A stretch of 64,000 nucleotides of DNA from Treponema sp. (GTDB lineage: Bacteria > Spirochaetota > Spirochaetia > Treponematales > Breznakiellaceae), in the NCBI GenBank assembly GCA_031276295.1, contig JAISNI010000052.1, positions 17,566 to 81,565 of the forward strand, given 5' to 3'. A program made the translations under genes and the position numbers. The notes beneath the pieces are model-generated. The model did not search any database. It saw only the letters and a list, made by a program, of their open reading frames with translations, and had not been told where the DNA came from. Below, one piece after another: positions 16,435 to 26,520 of the stretch. Each line of letters starts with the position of its first letter. Position 1 is the stretch's first letter.

Positions 16435-16579
16435 CAGCAGTTTGTTGCGCTTCAGCGCAAAATCGTATAAAAATTCACGAAAGTGAATTTTTATACCTTG
16501 CAAACTGCATAAGCAACTCCGATTATCGGGATTTTTTGCATGAATATGAAAAAAATTCACAAGCGCAACAACCTGCTAG
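16435..16579. repeat. 145-bp MITE-like inverted-repeat element, copy 1
   Basis: The ends are inverted repeats: CAGCAGTTTGTTGCGCTT on the left, and the reverse of the right end reads TAGCAGGTTGTTGCGCTT. Inside is a 14-bp stem, GTATAAAAATTCAC with GTGAATTTTTATAC, closed by a GAAA loop. The same element, also 145 bp, is at 46984-47128. No coding capacity. Terminal inverted repeats suggest mobilisation in trans by a transposase elsewhere; a REP-like hairpin is the alternative. Confidence 0.75.
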
Positions 16580-16618
16580 AGAATCATATTCAGAATGGCC
16601 GGCCGGATGTTAAATCGT

Positions 16619-18820
16619 TTAACACCCCTCTTTTCGCAGCAATTCAGCCGCCCTTTCCTGCGAAGATGCGTTTACCACCTGCTCGCGCATATTCTCGTCC
16701 TTAAGGACGGTGCCTATGGCCGCAAGGAACTGTATGTGCGGCCCCGAAACCTTTCGGGGCGAGACCACGAGAATAAAGAGCCGCGACTTTTCGCCGTCCA
16801 CAGCCTCAAAGTCTATACCCTCTTTTTTAATGCCCACGGCAACCGCTATAGCCGAAACCCCGTCGGTCTTGCCGTGGGGCAGGGCTATACCGTGCTGCAT
16901 ACCGGTACTCATGGTCTGTTCCCGCTGCATGACGGCGGCAAGGGCCGCGTCCCGATCTTCCAGTTTGCCCTGAGCTGCAAGCAGGTCTACCAGTTCCGTT
17001 ATGACCTCTTCCTTGGTATTCCCTTTCAGGTTCAGAATGATGCTTTCGGCCCTTATCAGGGAGAGCAGATCCTCCCTGGTTCTGCCGTTTTTGTCCAGCA
17101 GTTCCAGCTTCATGGATTTGGGGTCGGAGGAATCCTTGAGATTCTGAATTGCCTCATATAGATCAAGAAGAACCTCGTATACGGCTGTTTTCACAAAAGG
17201 CATATCGGCATGGGATGTTACGATGGTTACCTTGCTCTCCTCTTCGGTAATTGAAAGGGCTATATCATCCTTCCGTGCCTGGGAAAGCCCCTCGTCTATG
17301 TTCATCATCTGCACATAAAAGCCTTCTTTTTTAAGGTTATTGAGGAGGGTGTCGATCACAAGATCGGCTATTTCATCCAACTTGAATTCCCAGACCATAC
17401 TTGCGGAGTTATCGTCCTTGACAGGCTTTTTGGTTCCCGAACCGGGAAGTTTCAGCGCGGCATTGAGGAGGGGAGGCGCTGCCAGGGTAGTGATAAGAGT
17501 CATCAGGATGACCACGCCGAAAAGCTGCTCGTTAAGTATACCCGATGCAAGACCTATACCCGCGATGATAAGGGCTACCTCGCCGCGGGGGATCATGCCC
17601 GTTCCTATACGGATACAGCCTCTCAGGTTAAAACCGAGAAGCAGGCCGGAGCCGCCGCAACCTACGATCTTGGCCGCTATTGCCATCGCCGTATAAACAA
17701 CGCCGAAGATGAGCACCGGCCCCGAAAATATCTCTTTTATATTTACCATCATGCCCATTACCGCAAAGAACAGCGGGACAAAAAATTCGTACAGTCCGTG
17801 TATGCGTTCCTGAATAACGGCGGCAATATCCGTTTTAGAGAGGGAAAGGCCGGCAATATAGGCCCCAATGATCATGGCAAGGCCCTGTTTTTCAAAAATT
17901 CCCGCCAGAATCAAGGCTAAACCCAGGGCCAGAATAGAAAAATCGAAGGTTGATTTAAATAATTTGAGAAATAACGCGATTTTTTTTGAAAAGATAAGCC
18001 CCAAAACGGTAAATCCAAGCCATATCCCCAGGGCTTTTCCTGCAATACCGAGTATCGTACCGGCACTAAGGCTCCCTCCATCTGCATTTCCGGTAAGAAG
18101 CGATACTATACCCAGCACGACGGCCAGGGCTATGATCCCCAGCACATCGTCGAATACCGCTGCGGCCAGTATCGTTACCCCTTCAGGCGAATCCATCTTC
18201 TTCTGGTCCGAAAGTATACGCGCGGTAATACCGACGGAGGTAGCTGTGGAGAGTATGCCGAGAAAGAGACAGCGCGGGTCCATAAACGGAACGCCGAGCA
18301 GTACAACCCCCACCAGGGCGCCCGTACCAAAGGAAAAAATCACCCCGCCTATGCCGATTATGCCTCCGGCCGCCGAATAGCGGAGGAAAAGCTCTAGGTC
18401 GGTTTCCAGACCCGATGCAAAGAGCAGGATGATGGAAGCTACCGCAGCAAACGAGTAGAGTTCGGTGCTGACCGCAAGGGAACCGCCGGTCAGCGGAAAA
18501 ATACCCTGGGGAAAACCCGGAAACCATAACCCGCCCAGCGCATACGGCCCTATAACCACACCGGCTAAAAGTTCCCCCAGTACCGAAGGAATGCCTAGCT
18601 TTTTCACCAGGCCGCCGCCCGCACGTACCGCAAAGAGGATGATCCCTATTTGCAGTACAAGATGCGCCATAGTTTCGGTCAGAGGCTCTGAAGCCCCGGC
18701 AGCTTCCGCACCTTCCTGGGCTGCCGCCTGAAATACCGGCCCCAATGCCAGAAGGATTATCGTTACAAGAAGAAGTCTTACAGTTTTAGTAACCTTACCG
18801 GTACCGTTCGATTTTTTCAT
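16619..18820 (-). CDS. CPA2 (KefB-type) cation/proton antiporter with C-terminal PTS EIIA domain
   Basis: The 733-residue protein has an N-terminal signal or first membrane segment, then a 12-span monovalent cation:proton antiporter (GIPSVLGELLAGVVIGP at about 80, AAAVFDDVLGIIAL with the ion-binding DD), a cytoplasmic linker, and an EIIA-fructose domain at about 590-733 with active His in GIALPHGKT (near 648). EIIA fusions link transport activity to phosphotransferase status; that role here is inference. Start ATG 18820 (MKKSNGT) follows AAGGCGG; upstream in-frame codons to 18889 lack a ribosome site. The gene stands alone. Confidence 0.88.
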   Translation of the reverse strand: MKKSNGTGKVTKTVRLLLVTIILLALGPVFQAAAQEGAEAAGASEPLTETMAHLVLQIGIILFAVRAGGGLVKKLGIPSVLGELLAGVVIGPYALGGLWFPGFPQGIFPLTGGSLAVSTELYSFAAVASIILLFASGLETDLELFLRYSAAGGIIGIGGVIFSFGTGALVGVVLLGVPFMDPRCLFLGILSTATSVGITARILSDQKKMDSPEGVTILAAAVFDDVLGIIALAVVLGIVSLLTGNADGGSLSAGTILGIAGKALGIWLGFTVLGLIFSKKIALFLKLFKSTFDFSILALGLALILAGIFEKQGLAMIIGAYIAGLSLSKTDIAAVIQERIHGLYEFFVPLFFAVMGMMVNIKEIFSGPVLIFGVVYTAMAIAAKIVGCGGSGLLLGFNLRGCIRIGTGMIPRGEVALIIAGIGLASGILNEQLFGVVILMTLITTLAAPPLLNAALKLPGSGTKKPVKDDNSASMVWEFKLDEIADLVIDTLLNNLKKEGFYVQMMNIDEGLSQARKDDIALSITEEESKVTIVTSHADMPFVKTAVYEVLLDLYEAIQNLKDSSDPKSMKLELLDKNGRTREDLLSLIRAESIILNLKGNTKEEVITELVDLLAAQGKLEDRDAALAAVMQREQTMSTGMQHGIALPHGKTDGVSAIAVAVGIKKEGIDFEAVDGEKSRLFILVVSPRKVSGPHIQFLAAIGTVLKDENMREQVVNASSQERAAELLRKEGC

Positions 18821-19026
18821 AAGAATCCGCCTTATAGAAATAATATGAAAACCTTGGAAAAGCATTACATATATTAGAAAAATTATCAAGAGAAAAGGCG
18901 GATATTCACAAATAGGCGCGGGACTTTGACCGTAAACAGTCCTGTCCTGCGATAGATATTGGCTACATTTACTATTATGATTTATAATATCCCCTGCGGG
19001 AAAAACAAGGTGCGTTGAAATTTTCT

Positions 19027-19764
19027 TTAGTTATTTTTAGACGGTTCCATAATAAGAAGATGCCGTTCTTCGTCAAGAAACGGTACTTCAAGCGGGATAA
19101 GTTCCCAGCGGGCAGTACGATTTTCAACAAGGCGGAGTTCCTCCAGGGCTTTGTCCTTGAGTCCCTTGTATGCGGCAAGTATACCGCCGGGAGCAAGCAG
19201 GCGGACAAGTTCTGTGAACAGATTGTTGTCCAGGGGCTTAACGGCGCGAAAAACAATAACGTCAAAACGGCCCGGCGCAGCCTGTTCCAGTTCGATTTCC
19301 TCAAGCTGAACATTGGGCAGACCCAGTACCGCAAGGGTATTGAGGAGAAAGCCTGCCCGCCGCCCCATCCTTTCAATAAGGGTAAAACGGTAACCGGGCA
19401 AGGCGATTGCCAGGGGTATGCCGGGGAGACCCGCCCCGGAACCGACATCGGCAATGGCGGGATAATCCAAAGCACGCCCCGCTTCTGCGCCTCCTTTCCC
19501 CATGCACCGCTCTTCGGCGATGCGCCCTATGATGTCCACCGGGGCAAGCGAATCGAGAATGTGCTTAACAACAATTTCACAGGAGCCCGCGGCCTTCACC
19601 AGCCCGTAAGCCCTGTTAAAAAGTTCTATCTCTGCAAGGTATCTGTTGAGCAATCCTGCAATACGACCGCTATCCTTTAAAGGGCCGCAGGCAGGGTATA
19701 ACTCCTGTAAACGGATAAGACCCTGCTCCAGGAAATAATCGGGGGACTTATGACGATCTACCAT
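19027..19764 (-). CDS. rsmG: 16S rRNA (guanine-527-N7)-methyltransferase
   Basis: The 245-residue protein has the family order LFNRAYGLVKA, VKHILDSLAP, SAM-binding IADVGSGAGLPGIPLAI, LIERMGRRAGFL, and DVIVFRAVKPL. RsmG methylates G527 of 16S rRNA. In many bacteria it neighbours mnmG near the origin; here it follows tex, 42 bases downstream in the same direction. ATG 19764. Confidence 0.93.
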   Translation of the reverse strand: MVDRHKSPDYFLEQGLIRLQELYPACGPLKDSGRIAGLLNRYLAEIELFNRAYGLVKAAGSCEIVVKHILDSLAPVDIIGRIAEERCMGKGGAEAGRALDYPAIADVGSGAGLPGIPLAIALPGYRFTLIERMGRRAGFLLNTLAVLGLPNVQLEEIELEQAAPGRFDVIVFRAVKPLDNNLFTELVRLLAPGGILAAYKGLKDKALEELRLVENRTARWELIPLEVPFLDEERHLLIMEPSKNN

Positions 19765-19805
19765 AATAATTACAATATATAATGAAATTATTACAAGACC
19801 ACCGC

Positions 19806-22283
19806 TTATTTACGGTTTTTTTCGGGTTTCTTTTCCTGACGTTTTTTCAGCAACTCCGCAAAGGGGTTATACATGGTCCCGTCATCATCGCGGTCCGGCC
19901 TGGAGTAAGGCGGCGGCGAAGGGTGCGTATTCTGCGGCGCAGACCCATCGCCTCTGCCGGCGGGTTTTACGTTGCGGGATTGCGGGCCTGGCGGCGCGGG
20001 ATGCTGGGCCGGCGCGTGTTCCGGCGTTTCATGCCTTTTCACCACAACTTTCTTCTTGCCATCGGCCTTCTCAGGCAAAGACGCCGCCTGTTTTACCGTT
20101 TCTGTTTGAGTCTTCCGCGACAGGCTGATCCGCCTCCGGTCAAGGTCAAGACCGATCACCCTGAATTCCAATACATCCCCGACTTTTACCGCTTCCAGGG
20201 GATCCTTAATATACCGATCACTCATCTCGGAAATATGCACCAAGGCTGTTTCTTTAATTCCCAGATCAACAAAAGCGCCGAAATCAACCACATTCTTGAT
20301 CTTGCCGGTTATCATCATACCTTCTTTAAGGTCCTCAAAAGTAACAACTCCCTTTTGCATAATAGGCTTGGGGTATCCATCGCGGGGATCGCGGTTCGGT
20401 TTTCGCAGTTCCTCCGCAATATCGTTGATGGTTGTATCCCCTATCCCGTGCTCTTTCTTTAACTGCTCGATAAGCCCGGCGGAAAGGTTCCCCGTTACCG
20501 TAGCCGTACCGGACGTGGACATTCCTGCCCCCAGCTTTTCGCGGATAACACGGGCCACCGTGTAGTTTTCAGGGTGAACCCACGTATTATCCAGCGGATC
20601 ATCACTTTCAGGTATCTTGAGGAAGCCGGCGCACTGTTCAAAGCTCTTGGGCCCCATGCCGGGGATAGCGTTCAGTTCTTCCCTTGAAGCTATCTTCCCT
20701 TTCTCCTCGCGGTACTTGACAATCTTCCTGGCAAGGGAACTGTTGATCCCCGATACATAACGGAGGAGGGAAGCGCTTGCCGTATTGAGGTTGACCCCTA
20801 CGTTGTTCACCACGGAAGAAACCACCTCGTCAAGCATCTCTGAAAGCCGTTTTTGGTTTACATCGTGCTGGTAAAGTCCAACCCCAATGGACTTGGGGTC
20901 TATCTTGACCAGTTCCGCAAGCGGGTCTTGCAGGCGGCGGCCTATGGAGATAGCCCCGCGTATGGTCAGGTCCAGTTCAGGGAATTCCTCACGGGCAATG
21001 TCGCTGGCGGAATACACCGAAGCGCCGTCCTCGTCAACCACGGTGTAAAGTACCTCCAGGTTGTTTTCTGCTATCACCGCGCTGACAATTTCCTGAACCT
21101 CCCGTGTGCCGGTGCCGTTTCCCACCGCGATAAGCTGGACATCGTAGGTCTTGATTCCCGTGAGGAGGCGATGTTTGGCGTCTTCAACCTTGTGGTTGTA
21201 GATAACCGTACTATCCAGATATTTCCCCGTATCGTCAAGGAAGGCGCATTTGGTTCCGGTGCGTATACCGGGGTCTATACCCAGTACCCTGGTACTTTTG
21301 ATAGGCTGCTGCATGAGGAGATTCCTGAGATTCTGGCTGAATATTGAAATACCGTGATCATCGGCGGCATCGCTCTGATCCCCCCGTATCTCGCGGAGTA
21401 CCGCCGGGGAAAGCAGGCGTTTAAGGCCGTCTTCAATGGCCGTGCGGTGATAATCGTTATGGATTTCGTACTTGTTCTGCAGCATCTGCGCCGCGGTGTT
21501 TTCGTCAACATCAAGGGTTATTTCAAGAATTTTTTCCCGCTCGCCCCTGTTTATGGCAAGTATCCGGTGCGCTTTAATCTGGGAGAGCGGTTCGTTGTAG
21601 TCCCAGTACATCTGGTAGGTGGAGGTCTTCTTTGCTTCTTCATCGCCTACGCCTTTAACTATGACCCTTCCGTCCTTCAGGTAGAAACTCTTTACCGCGC
21701 CCCGGTTCTCCGTATCCTGGGAAACCCGCTCGGCTATGATGTCCATAGCTCCCTGCAAGGCCTCTTCGACGCTTGTAACCGAAAGCTCAGGCTGTTCGGC
21801 ATTCTCTCTGATAAATTCAGCAGCCTTTATCTTGAGGGCTTCGGCATCCAGCTTCAACATTGCTTCTGCAAGCGGTTCAAGCCCCTTTTCAACGGCTATC
21901 ATGCCCCTGGTTTTCTTTTTCCGCTTGTAGGGGGCGTAGATATCCTCAAGCTCCGTAAGCGTCGCCGCCTTCCTGATGTTGTCGAAAAGCTCCTCATTCA
22001 GCTTACCTTGGTCAAAGATACCCCGAATTATTTCCAGACGCCGTCCTTCCAGGTTCTTGCCCGCGGCAAACAGGTGATCCACATCCCGTACCTGAACCTC
22101 GTCGAGGGTCCCCGTCATCTCCTTGCGGTAACGGGCAATAAAAGGTACGGTGCAACCTTCGGCAATGAGGCTTGTTACCGCCTCAACCTGCCCCTGCCGT
22201 ATGCCAAGTTGCTCTGCGATACGCTTCCTCAAATCCGCTTCGTCTATAACAAGACCGTCAATAAATTCCTTTGTTAATTCCAT
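19806..22283 (-). CDS. tex: Tex family S1 RNA-binding transcription accessory protein
   Basis: The 825-residue protein matches Tex throughout: N-terminal helical domain, YqgF-like nuclease-fold domain (VLGIDPGIRTGTKCAFLD near 330), helix-hairpin-helix region (INSSLARKIVKYREEKG), and S1 domain at about 655-725 (VVDFGAFVDLGIKETALVHISEMSD). The last 95 residues are a low-complexity Lys/Pro-rich tail beyond the usual end. ATG 22283. Confidence 0.95.
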   Translation of the reverse strand: MELTKEFIDGLVIDEADLRKRIAEQLGIRQGQVEAVTSLIAEGCTVPFIARYRKEMTGTLDEVQVRDVDHLFAAGKNLEGRRLEIIRGIFDQGKLNEELFDNIRKAATLTELEDIYAPYKRKKKTRGMIAVEKGLEPLAEAMLKLDAEALKIKAAEFIRENAEQPELSVTSVEEALQGAMDIIAERVSQDTENRGAVKSFYLKDGRVIVKGVGDEEAKKTSTYQMYWDYNEPLSQIKAHRILAINRGEREKILEITLDVDENTAAQMLQNKYEIHNDYHRTAIEDGLKRLLSPAVLREIRGDQSDAADDHGISIFSQNLRNLLMQQPIKSTRVLGIDPGIRTGTKCAFLDDTGKYLDSTVIYNHKVEDAKHRLLTGIKTYDVQLIAVGNGTGTREVQEIVSAVIAENNLEVLYTVVDEDGASVYSASDIAREEFPELDLTIRGAISIGRRLQDPLAELVKIDPKSIGVGLYQHDVNQKRLSEMLDEVVSSVVNNVGVNLNTASASLLRYVSGINSSLARKIVKYREEKGKIASREELNAIPGMGPKSFEQCAGFLKIPESDDPLDNTWVHPENYTVARVIREKLGAGMSTSGTATVTGNLSAGLIEQLKKEHGIGDTTINDIAEELRKPNRDPRDGYPKPIMQKGVVTFEDLKEGMMITGKIKNVVDFGAFVDLGIKETALVHISEMSDRYIKDPLEAVKVGDVLEFRVIGLDLDRRRISLSRKTQTETVKQAASLPEKADGKKKVVVKRHETPEHAPAQHPAPPGPQSRNVKPAGRGDGSAPQNTHPSPPPYSRPDRDDDGTMYNPFAELLKKRQEKKPEKNRK

Positions 22284-22599
22284 AGATTGTTATTTTACCA
22301 AGAGAAAGGGGCGCTGGGCAAGAGGAGTTTGCTTGACAAGCAGGGCATCGGCACTTACTTTTTTGAATTTAATATATCCTAAACATCGCCATCTTTTTGA
22401 AGAAGAATTAGCCGCGAACCTGCCGAACTATCACGAACATAAGAGAAAATCGTAAATATTGAACAATAAATTCGTGTTGTTGGTGTGGTTCCTGGTAAAA
22501 TTCTTGAATTTCTTGGTGATTTCCCGATGTTGGAAAGTCGGTACTGCTGTCCTAACCCGATACTTGCGCGAAAAGACGTTTGGCGCTATAGTATGGAAC
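22284..22599. other. Divergent tex/dnaE intergenic region, 316 bases
   Basis: An open frame from 22459 joins the dnaE frame but shows no protein similarity and lacks a ribosome site, so it is treated as leader. A TTGACA lies at 22333-22338, but no good -10 follows at the right distance. Confidence 0.5.
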
Positions 22600-25500
22600 A
22601 TGACGGATTTTGTTCACCTGCATGTACATTCGGATTTTTCCCTGCTTGACGGCGCCGCTTCGGTTGAAAACCTCGCTGATAAGGCGGCTTCTCTGGGGAT
22701 GAAGCATTTGGCCATTACTGACCACGGAAATATGTTCGGGGTGCTGGATTTTATCACGGCCTGCCGGGAGGACCGGGATCACAAGCCGCGGGAGAATCCT
22801 ATTCACCCCATCATAGGCTGCGAATTCTACATGGCTTCCGGATTGCGGTTTGAAAAGAAAGGCTCGGAATCGGGGAATAAGTACTACCATCTGGTGCTCC
22901 TCGCGGCTTCCAGAGAGGGCTACCTCAACCTGGTGAAGCTCTCCTCCTATGCCTATACCGAGGGCTTTTACTTTAAACCCCGCATTGACGAGGAATTGCT
23001 CGTTAAATACCACACCGGTCTTATCGGGCTTTCGGCCTGTATAGCCGGCGAGATACCCAACCTGCTTCTTGAGGGGAAGGCTGAAGAGGCCGAAAAGCGG
23101 GCGCTCTGGTTCCGCGATCTTCTGGGGCAGGATAATTTCTATCTGGAACTTCAGGATCACCGCCTGGACGCCCAGAAAAAGGTCAACCCGCTTATCGCGG
23201 GTATTTCCCGGCGCACGGGCATACCCCTCGTTGCCACCAACGACATACATTACCTGGAACGGGACGATTCCGTTGCCCAGGACATACTTCTGTGCATATC
23301 CACCAACAAGAAACGTTCCGATGTAAAGCGGATGCGCTTTGACTCCGATGAATTCTACTTTAAAACCGGCGACGAGATGGCCGCCCTCTTCAAGGAATAC
23401 CCGGAAGCCGTCAGCAATACCGTTAAAATAGCCGAACGCTGCATTACCGACGTGCCCAAGCCCGGCCCCCTGTTGCCCGACTTTGTTATTCCCGCGGATT
23501 TCGCCGGCAACGCGCCGCCCTTTGAGGACAAGGTGCGCTCCGTACTGGCGTCGCGCCCGCGGAAAAAAGGCGATCCGTCGGATAAGGCGCTTTACGGTGA
23601 AGATGAAATTCCTGCCGGGCAGTACCTGTGGCACTTGACCATGAAGGGCCTTGAGGAACGTTACGGCAGCCGTTTTGAGGATGTAAAGGAAAGGGCCGAA
23701 TACGAACTGCGCGTCATTATCCAGATGGGCTTTACCGGTTACTTTCTGATTGTGGCGGATTTTATCAACTGGGCAAAGGAGAACGCCATACCGGTAGGGC
23801 CGGGGCGCGGTTCCGGGGCGGGATCCATTGTGGCCTATTCCCTGCGGATAACCGATATAGACCCGCTCAAGTACAACCTGCTCTTTGAACGCTTCCTCAA
23901 CCCCGAACGTATCTCCATGCCGGACTTTGACGTGGACTTCTGCTTCGAACGGCGTGAAGAGGTTATCAAATACGTTACCGAAAAATACGGCAAGGACAGG
24001 GTTGGGCAGATCATAACCTTTGGGACGCTCAAGGCCAAGGCTGTCATCAAGGATGTGGCGCGGGCGCTGGGCATTAGCCTCAATGACTCCAACATGATAG
24101 CCAAACTCATCCCCGATGATCCCAAGATGACGCTGAAAAAGGCTTTTACGGCTAACCCCGCGCTCCGCGAATTGGAACAGGATGCAAAATACAGGGAACT
24201 TTTCGCTATTGCCGGCAAACTTGAAGGTAAAAAACGGCATTCCAGCCTCCACGCGGCGGGAATAGTGATAGGCAAATCGGAACTTTCCGACTACGTGCCC
24301 CTCTACCGCGACGCCAAGACCGGCATTGTGGCAACCCAGTTCACAATGGGCCTTATCGAGGACAGGGGCCTTGTCAAAATGGACTTCCTCGGTCTTAAAA
24401 CCCTTACCCTCATAAAGCATACCGAGGATCTTATACGGCTACGGGGCGGAAAGTACGCCGGTTTCAATATTACGGATATTGACGAACACGACGAGGCCAC
24501 GTTCCGTATGCTGGGAGAGGGGAAAAGCGCCGGGGTCTTCCAGTTTGAATCTGATGGTATGCAGAAGATACTGAAAGACGCGCGGCCTTCAAGCATCGAG
24601 GATCTTATCGCCTTAAACGCTCTCTACCGGCCCGGGCCTATGGACAACATCCCCCAGTTCATCAATTCAAAATGGGGTAGGCAGGCGATCAAGTACCCCG
24701 ATCCAAGCCTTGAGGGGATACTGAAGGAAACTTACGGGGTCATAGTCTACCAGGAACAGGTAATGCAGGTAGCGCAGATCATAGCCGGTTACAGCCTGGG
24801 CCAGGCCGACCTTCTGCGGCGGGCTATGGGGAAGAAAAAGATGGAGGTTATGGTCAAGGAGAAGGCGAAATTCATCGCGGGCGCGGTAAAACGCGGCTAC
24901 CGGGAAAGCGACGCCGACCGTATCTTTGAAATACTTATCCCCTTTGCCGGTTACGGCTTTAACAAGAGCCATGCCGCGGCCTATTCGGTGCTGGCCTACC
25001 AGACGGCCTATCTCAAGGCCAACTTCCCCGCGGAATTTATGGCGGCAAACCTTACCAACGAAATCAACAATACCGACAAGCTGCCCGAATATATTGACGA
25101 GGCGCGGCAGATGGGTATCACGATAGCGTCGCCTGATGTCAACCGGTCGGACAAACTCTTTACCGTTGTTGACGGTCGTATTATCTACGGCTTTCTGGGG
25201 ATTAAAGGCATAGGGACAAAGCCCGCCGAGGAAATTGTTTCATGCCGCAGAAACGGGCCCTACCGGGACTTTATCGACTTTCTAAACCGCGTGGATATTC
25301 ACAAGGTAGGCAAGAAGGTGATTGAGCTTCTCATTCAGACCGGCGCCTTCGACTCGTTGGGACAAACCAGGGAATGTCTGATCGGTAATCTGGAAAAAGC
25401 CGTTGAATATACGGAAAATATCAAGGATGATAAAAAATTCGGCCAAACCAGCCTCTTTGGCGATACCGAGGAAAAGGAATATCCTGATTTTCAGTTTGAG

Positions 25501-26430
25501 GAATACCCCGCGGACAGCCGTGAAAACTGGCTTAAAGTAGAAAAAGATCTTATCGGCTTTTATTTTTCGGGCCACCCTATGGATAACTACAAGGACGTGT
25601 GGAAGTACGCCTGTACCCTGAACCTTGCCGAAATCGAAAAGGCTGAAGACGGCGAGTATACCCTTGTAGGGATCATCAAGAGCCTGCGTACTCTCATGGA
25701 TAAGAATAAAAACGAGATGGCCTTTGTGTCCATCGCGGATTACCGGGGGGAAGCGGATCTGGTATTCTTCTCAAAGGCATGGGAAAAATGCAAGGCGGAG
25801 ATCGAAGCGGAAAAGATCGTCGCCCTTAAAGGGAGGATACGCCGCTCCGCCGACAAGAAACGGGATAAACCTTCGGTCGAAATTACAGCCGTTCTGGACA
25901 TGGACCGCCTTGAACGCGCCGCCGCCCGCGCTTTGGCAAAAAACCAGGGGAATGACAAAACCAATACGGCTCCATCCGCCGTACCCTCCGGCAGCAGCCA
26001 GCAAGCCCCCGGAGCGGCAAAAAGCGGCGCTTCCGAACTCGGCACGGGCGGAAATGCGGGTTCACTCGGAGCTTATAGCTCCGATCCATACCGGCAGCTC
26101 AGGGACCCGGCGGCCCGTACCGCGGAAGGGGCAGGCATGATGCATCCGCTGATGGAGGAGGAGCCTCCGCAGACAGACAGTGGCACGGCGGCCTACCGCG
26201 AATTGCACATACGATTGAACAGCAACGCGGTACAATCCGATGAAAACCTCTACCCAATCCGCAACTACCTTACCGGCAATCCCGGTTCCTGCACCGTCTT
26301 TATCCACGTACCGCTTAAAGAGGGTGAAGCTATTATCCGCACGCTGCCTGAGTTTAAAGCGGCGGCAGGCGCCGATCAGATCGGTAGCTTACGGCGTTAC
26401 ACCGGCGTCGCAATGGTCTGGGGTGAATAG
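22600..26430 (+). CDS. dnaE: DNA polymerase III, alpha subunit
   Basis: The replicative polymerase catalytic subunit, 1276 residues. The PHP domain begins at once (FVHLHVHSDFSLLDG, ITDHGNMFG), followed by the C-family catalytic core with PDFDVDFCFERR (the catalytic Asp pair, near 445), the GPGRGSGAGS loop, YQEQVM, the GYGFNKSHAAAYS fingers, an HhH region and an OB domain (GIIKSLRTLMDKNK). The linker near 1120-1200 is low-complexity. ATG 22600 was chosen because the family begins at FVHLHVHS; the 47 in-frame upstream codons are not conserved in type. DnaE1 type by length. Confidence 0.97.
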   Translation: MTDFVHLHVHSDFSLLDGAASVENLADKAASLGMKHLAITDHGNMFGVLDFITACREDRDHKPRENPIHPIIGCEFYMASGLRFEKKGSESGNKYYHLVLLAASREGYLNLVKLSSYAYTEGFYFKPRIDEELLVKYHTGLIGLSACIAGEIPNLLLEGKAEEAEKRALWFRDLLGQDNFYLELQDHRLDAQKKVNPLIAGISRRTGIPLVATNDIHYLERDDSVAQDILLCISTNKKRSDVKRMRFDSDEFYFKTGDEMAALFKEYPEAVSNTVKIAERCITDVPKPGPLLPDFVIPADFAGNAPPFEDKVRSVLASRPRKKGDPSDKALYGEDEIPAGQYLWHLTMKGLEERYGSRFEDVKERAEYELRVIIQMGFTGYFLIVADFINWAKENAIPVGPGRGSGAGSIVAYSLRITDIDPLKYNLLFERFLNPERISMPDFDVDFCFERREEVIKYVTEKYGKDRVGQIITFGTLKAKAVIKDVARALGISLNDSNMIAKLIPDDPKMTLKKAFTANPALRELEQDAKYRELFAIAGKLEGKKRHSSLHAAGIVIGKSELSDYVPLYRDAKTGIVATQFTMGLIEDRGLVKMDFLGLKTLTLIKHTEDLIRLRGGKYAGFNITDIDEHDEATFRMLGEGKSAGVFQFESDGMQKILKDARPSSIEDLIALNALYRPGPMDNIPQFINSKWGRQAIKYPDPSLEGILKETYGVIVYQEQVMQVAQIIAGYSLGQADLLRRAMGKKKMEVMVKEKAKFIAGAVKRGYRESDADRIFEILIPFAGYGFNKSHAAAYSVLAYQTAYLKANFPAEFMAANLTNEINNTDKLPEYIDEARQMGITIASPDVNRSDKLFTVVDGRIIYGFLGIKGIGTKPAEEIVSCRRNGPYRDFIDFLNRVDIHKVGKKVIELLIQTGAFDSLGQTRECLIGNLEKAVEYTENIKDDKKFGQTSLFGDTEEKEYPDFQFEEYPADSRENWLKVEKDLIGFYFSGHPMDNYKDVWKYACTLNLAEIEKAEDGEYTLVGIIKSLRTLMDKNKNEMAFVSIADYRGEADLVFFSKAWEKCKAEIEAEKIVALKGRIRRSADKKRDKPSVEITAVLDMDRLERAAARALAKNQGNDKTNTAPSAVPSGSSQQAPGAAKSGASELGTGGNAGSLGAYSSDPYRQLRDPAARTAEGAGMMHPLMEEEPPQTDSGTAAYRELHIRLNSNAVQSDENLYPIRNYLTGNPGSCTVFIHVPLKEGEAIIRTLPEFKAAAGADQIGSLRRYTGVAMVWGE

Positions 26431-26470
26431 GCCCTCCGGCCATACCGTCAAACCTGACTGCCAAGAGGGC

Positions 26471-26492
26471 CCCCAGGAGCAAGCTCCTGGGG
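26471..26492. terminator. Hairpin between convergent dnaE and the immunophilin gene
   Basis: CCCCAGGAGC pairs perfectly with GCTCCTGGGG. There is no clear T run, so it may act only as a weak bidirectional terminator or 3' end stabiliser. Confidence 0.5.
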
Positions 26493-26520
26493 ATGATGGT
26501 CCGCCCCTCCAATCAAGCCC

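Noticed and set aside
16381-22358. A shared motif GGGCATCGGC near 16384 and 22343.
   Set aside because: Only about 17 bases are similar; too short to claim a repeat family.
22459-22599. N-terminal extension of dnaE.
   Set aside because: Family proteins start at the PHP motif, and the extension lacks a ribosome site and reads as hydrophobic non-coding sequence.
22552-24420. A 622-codon open frame on the minus strand inside dnaE.
   Set aside because: It is a shadow of the GC-biased dnaE codons, has no recognisable motif, and dnaE itself is certain.
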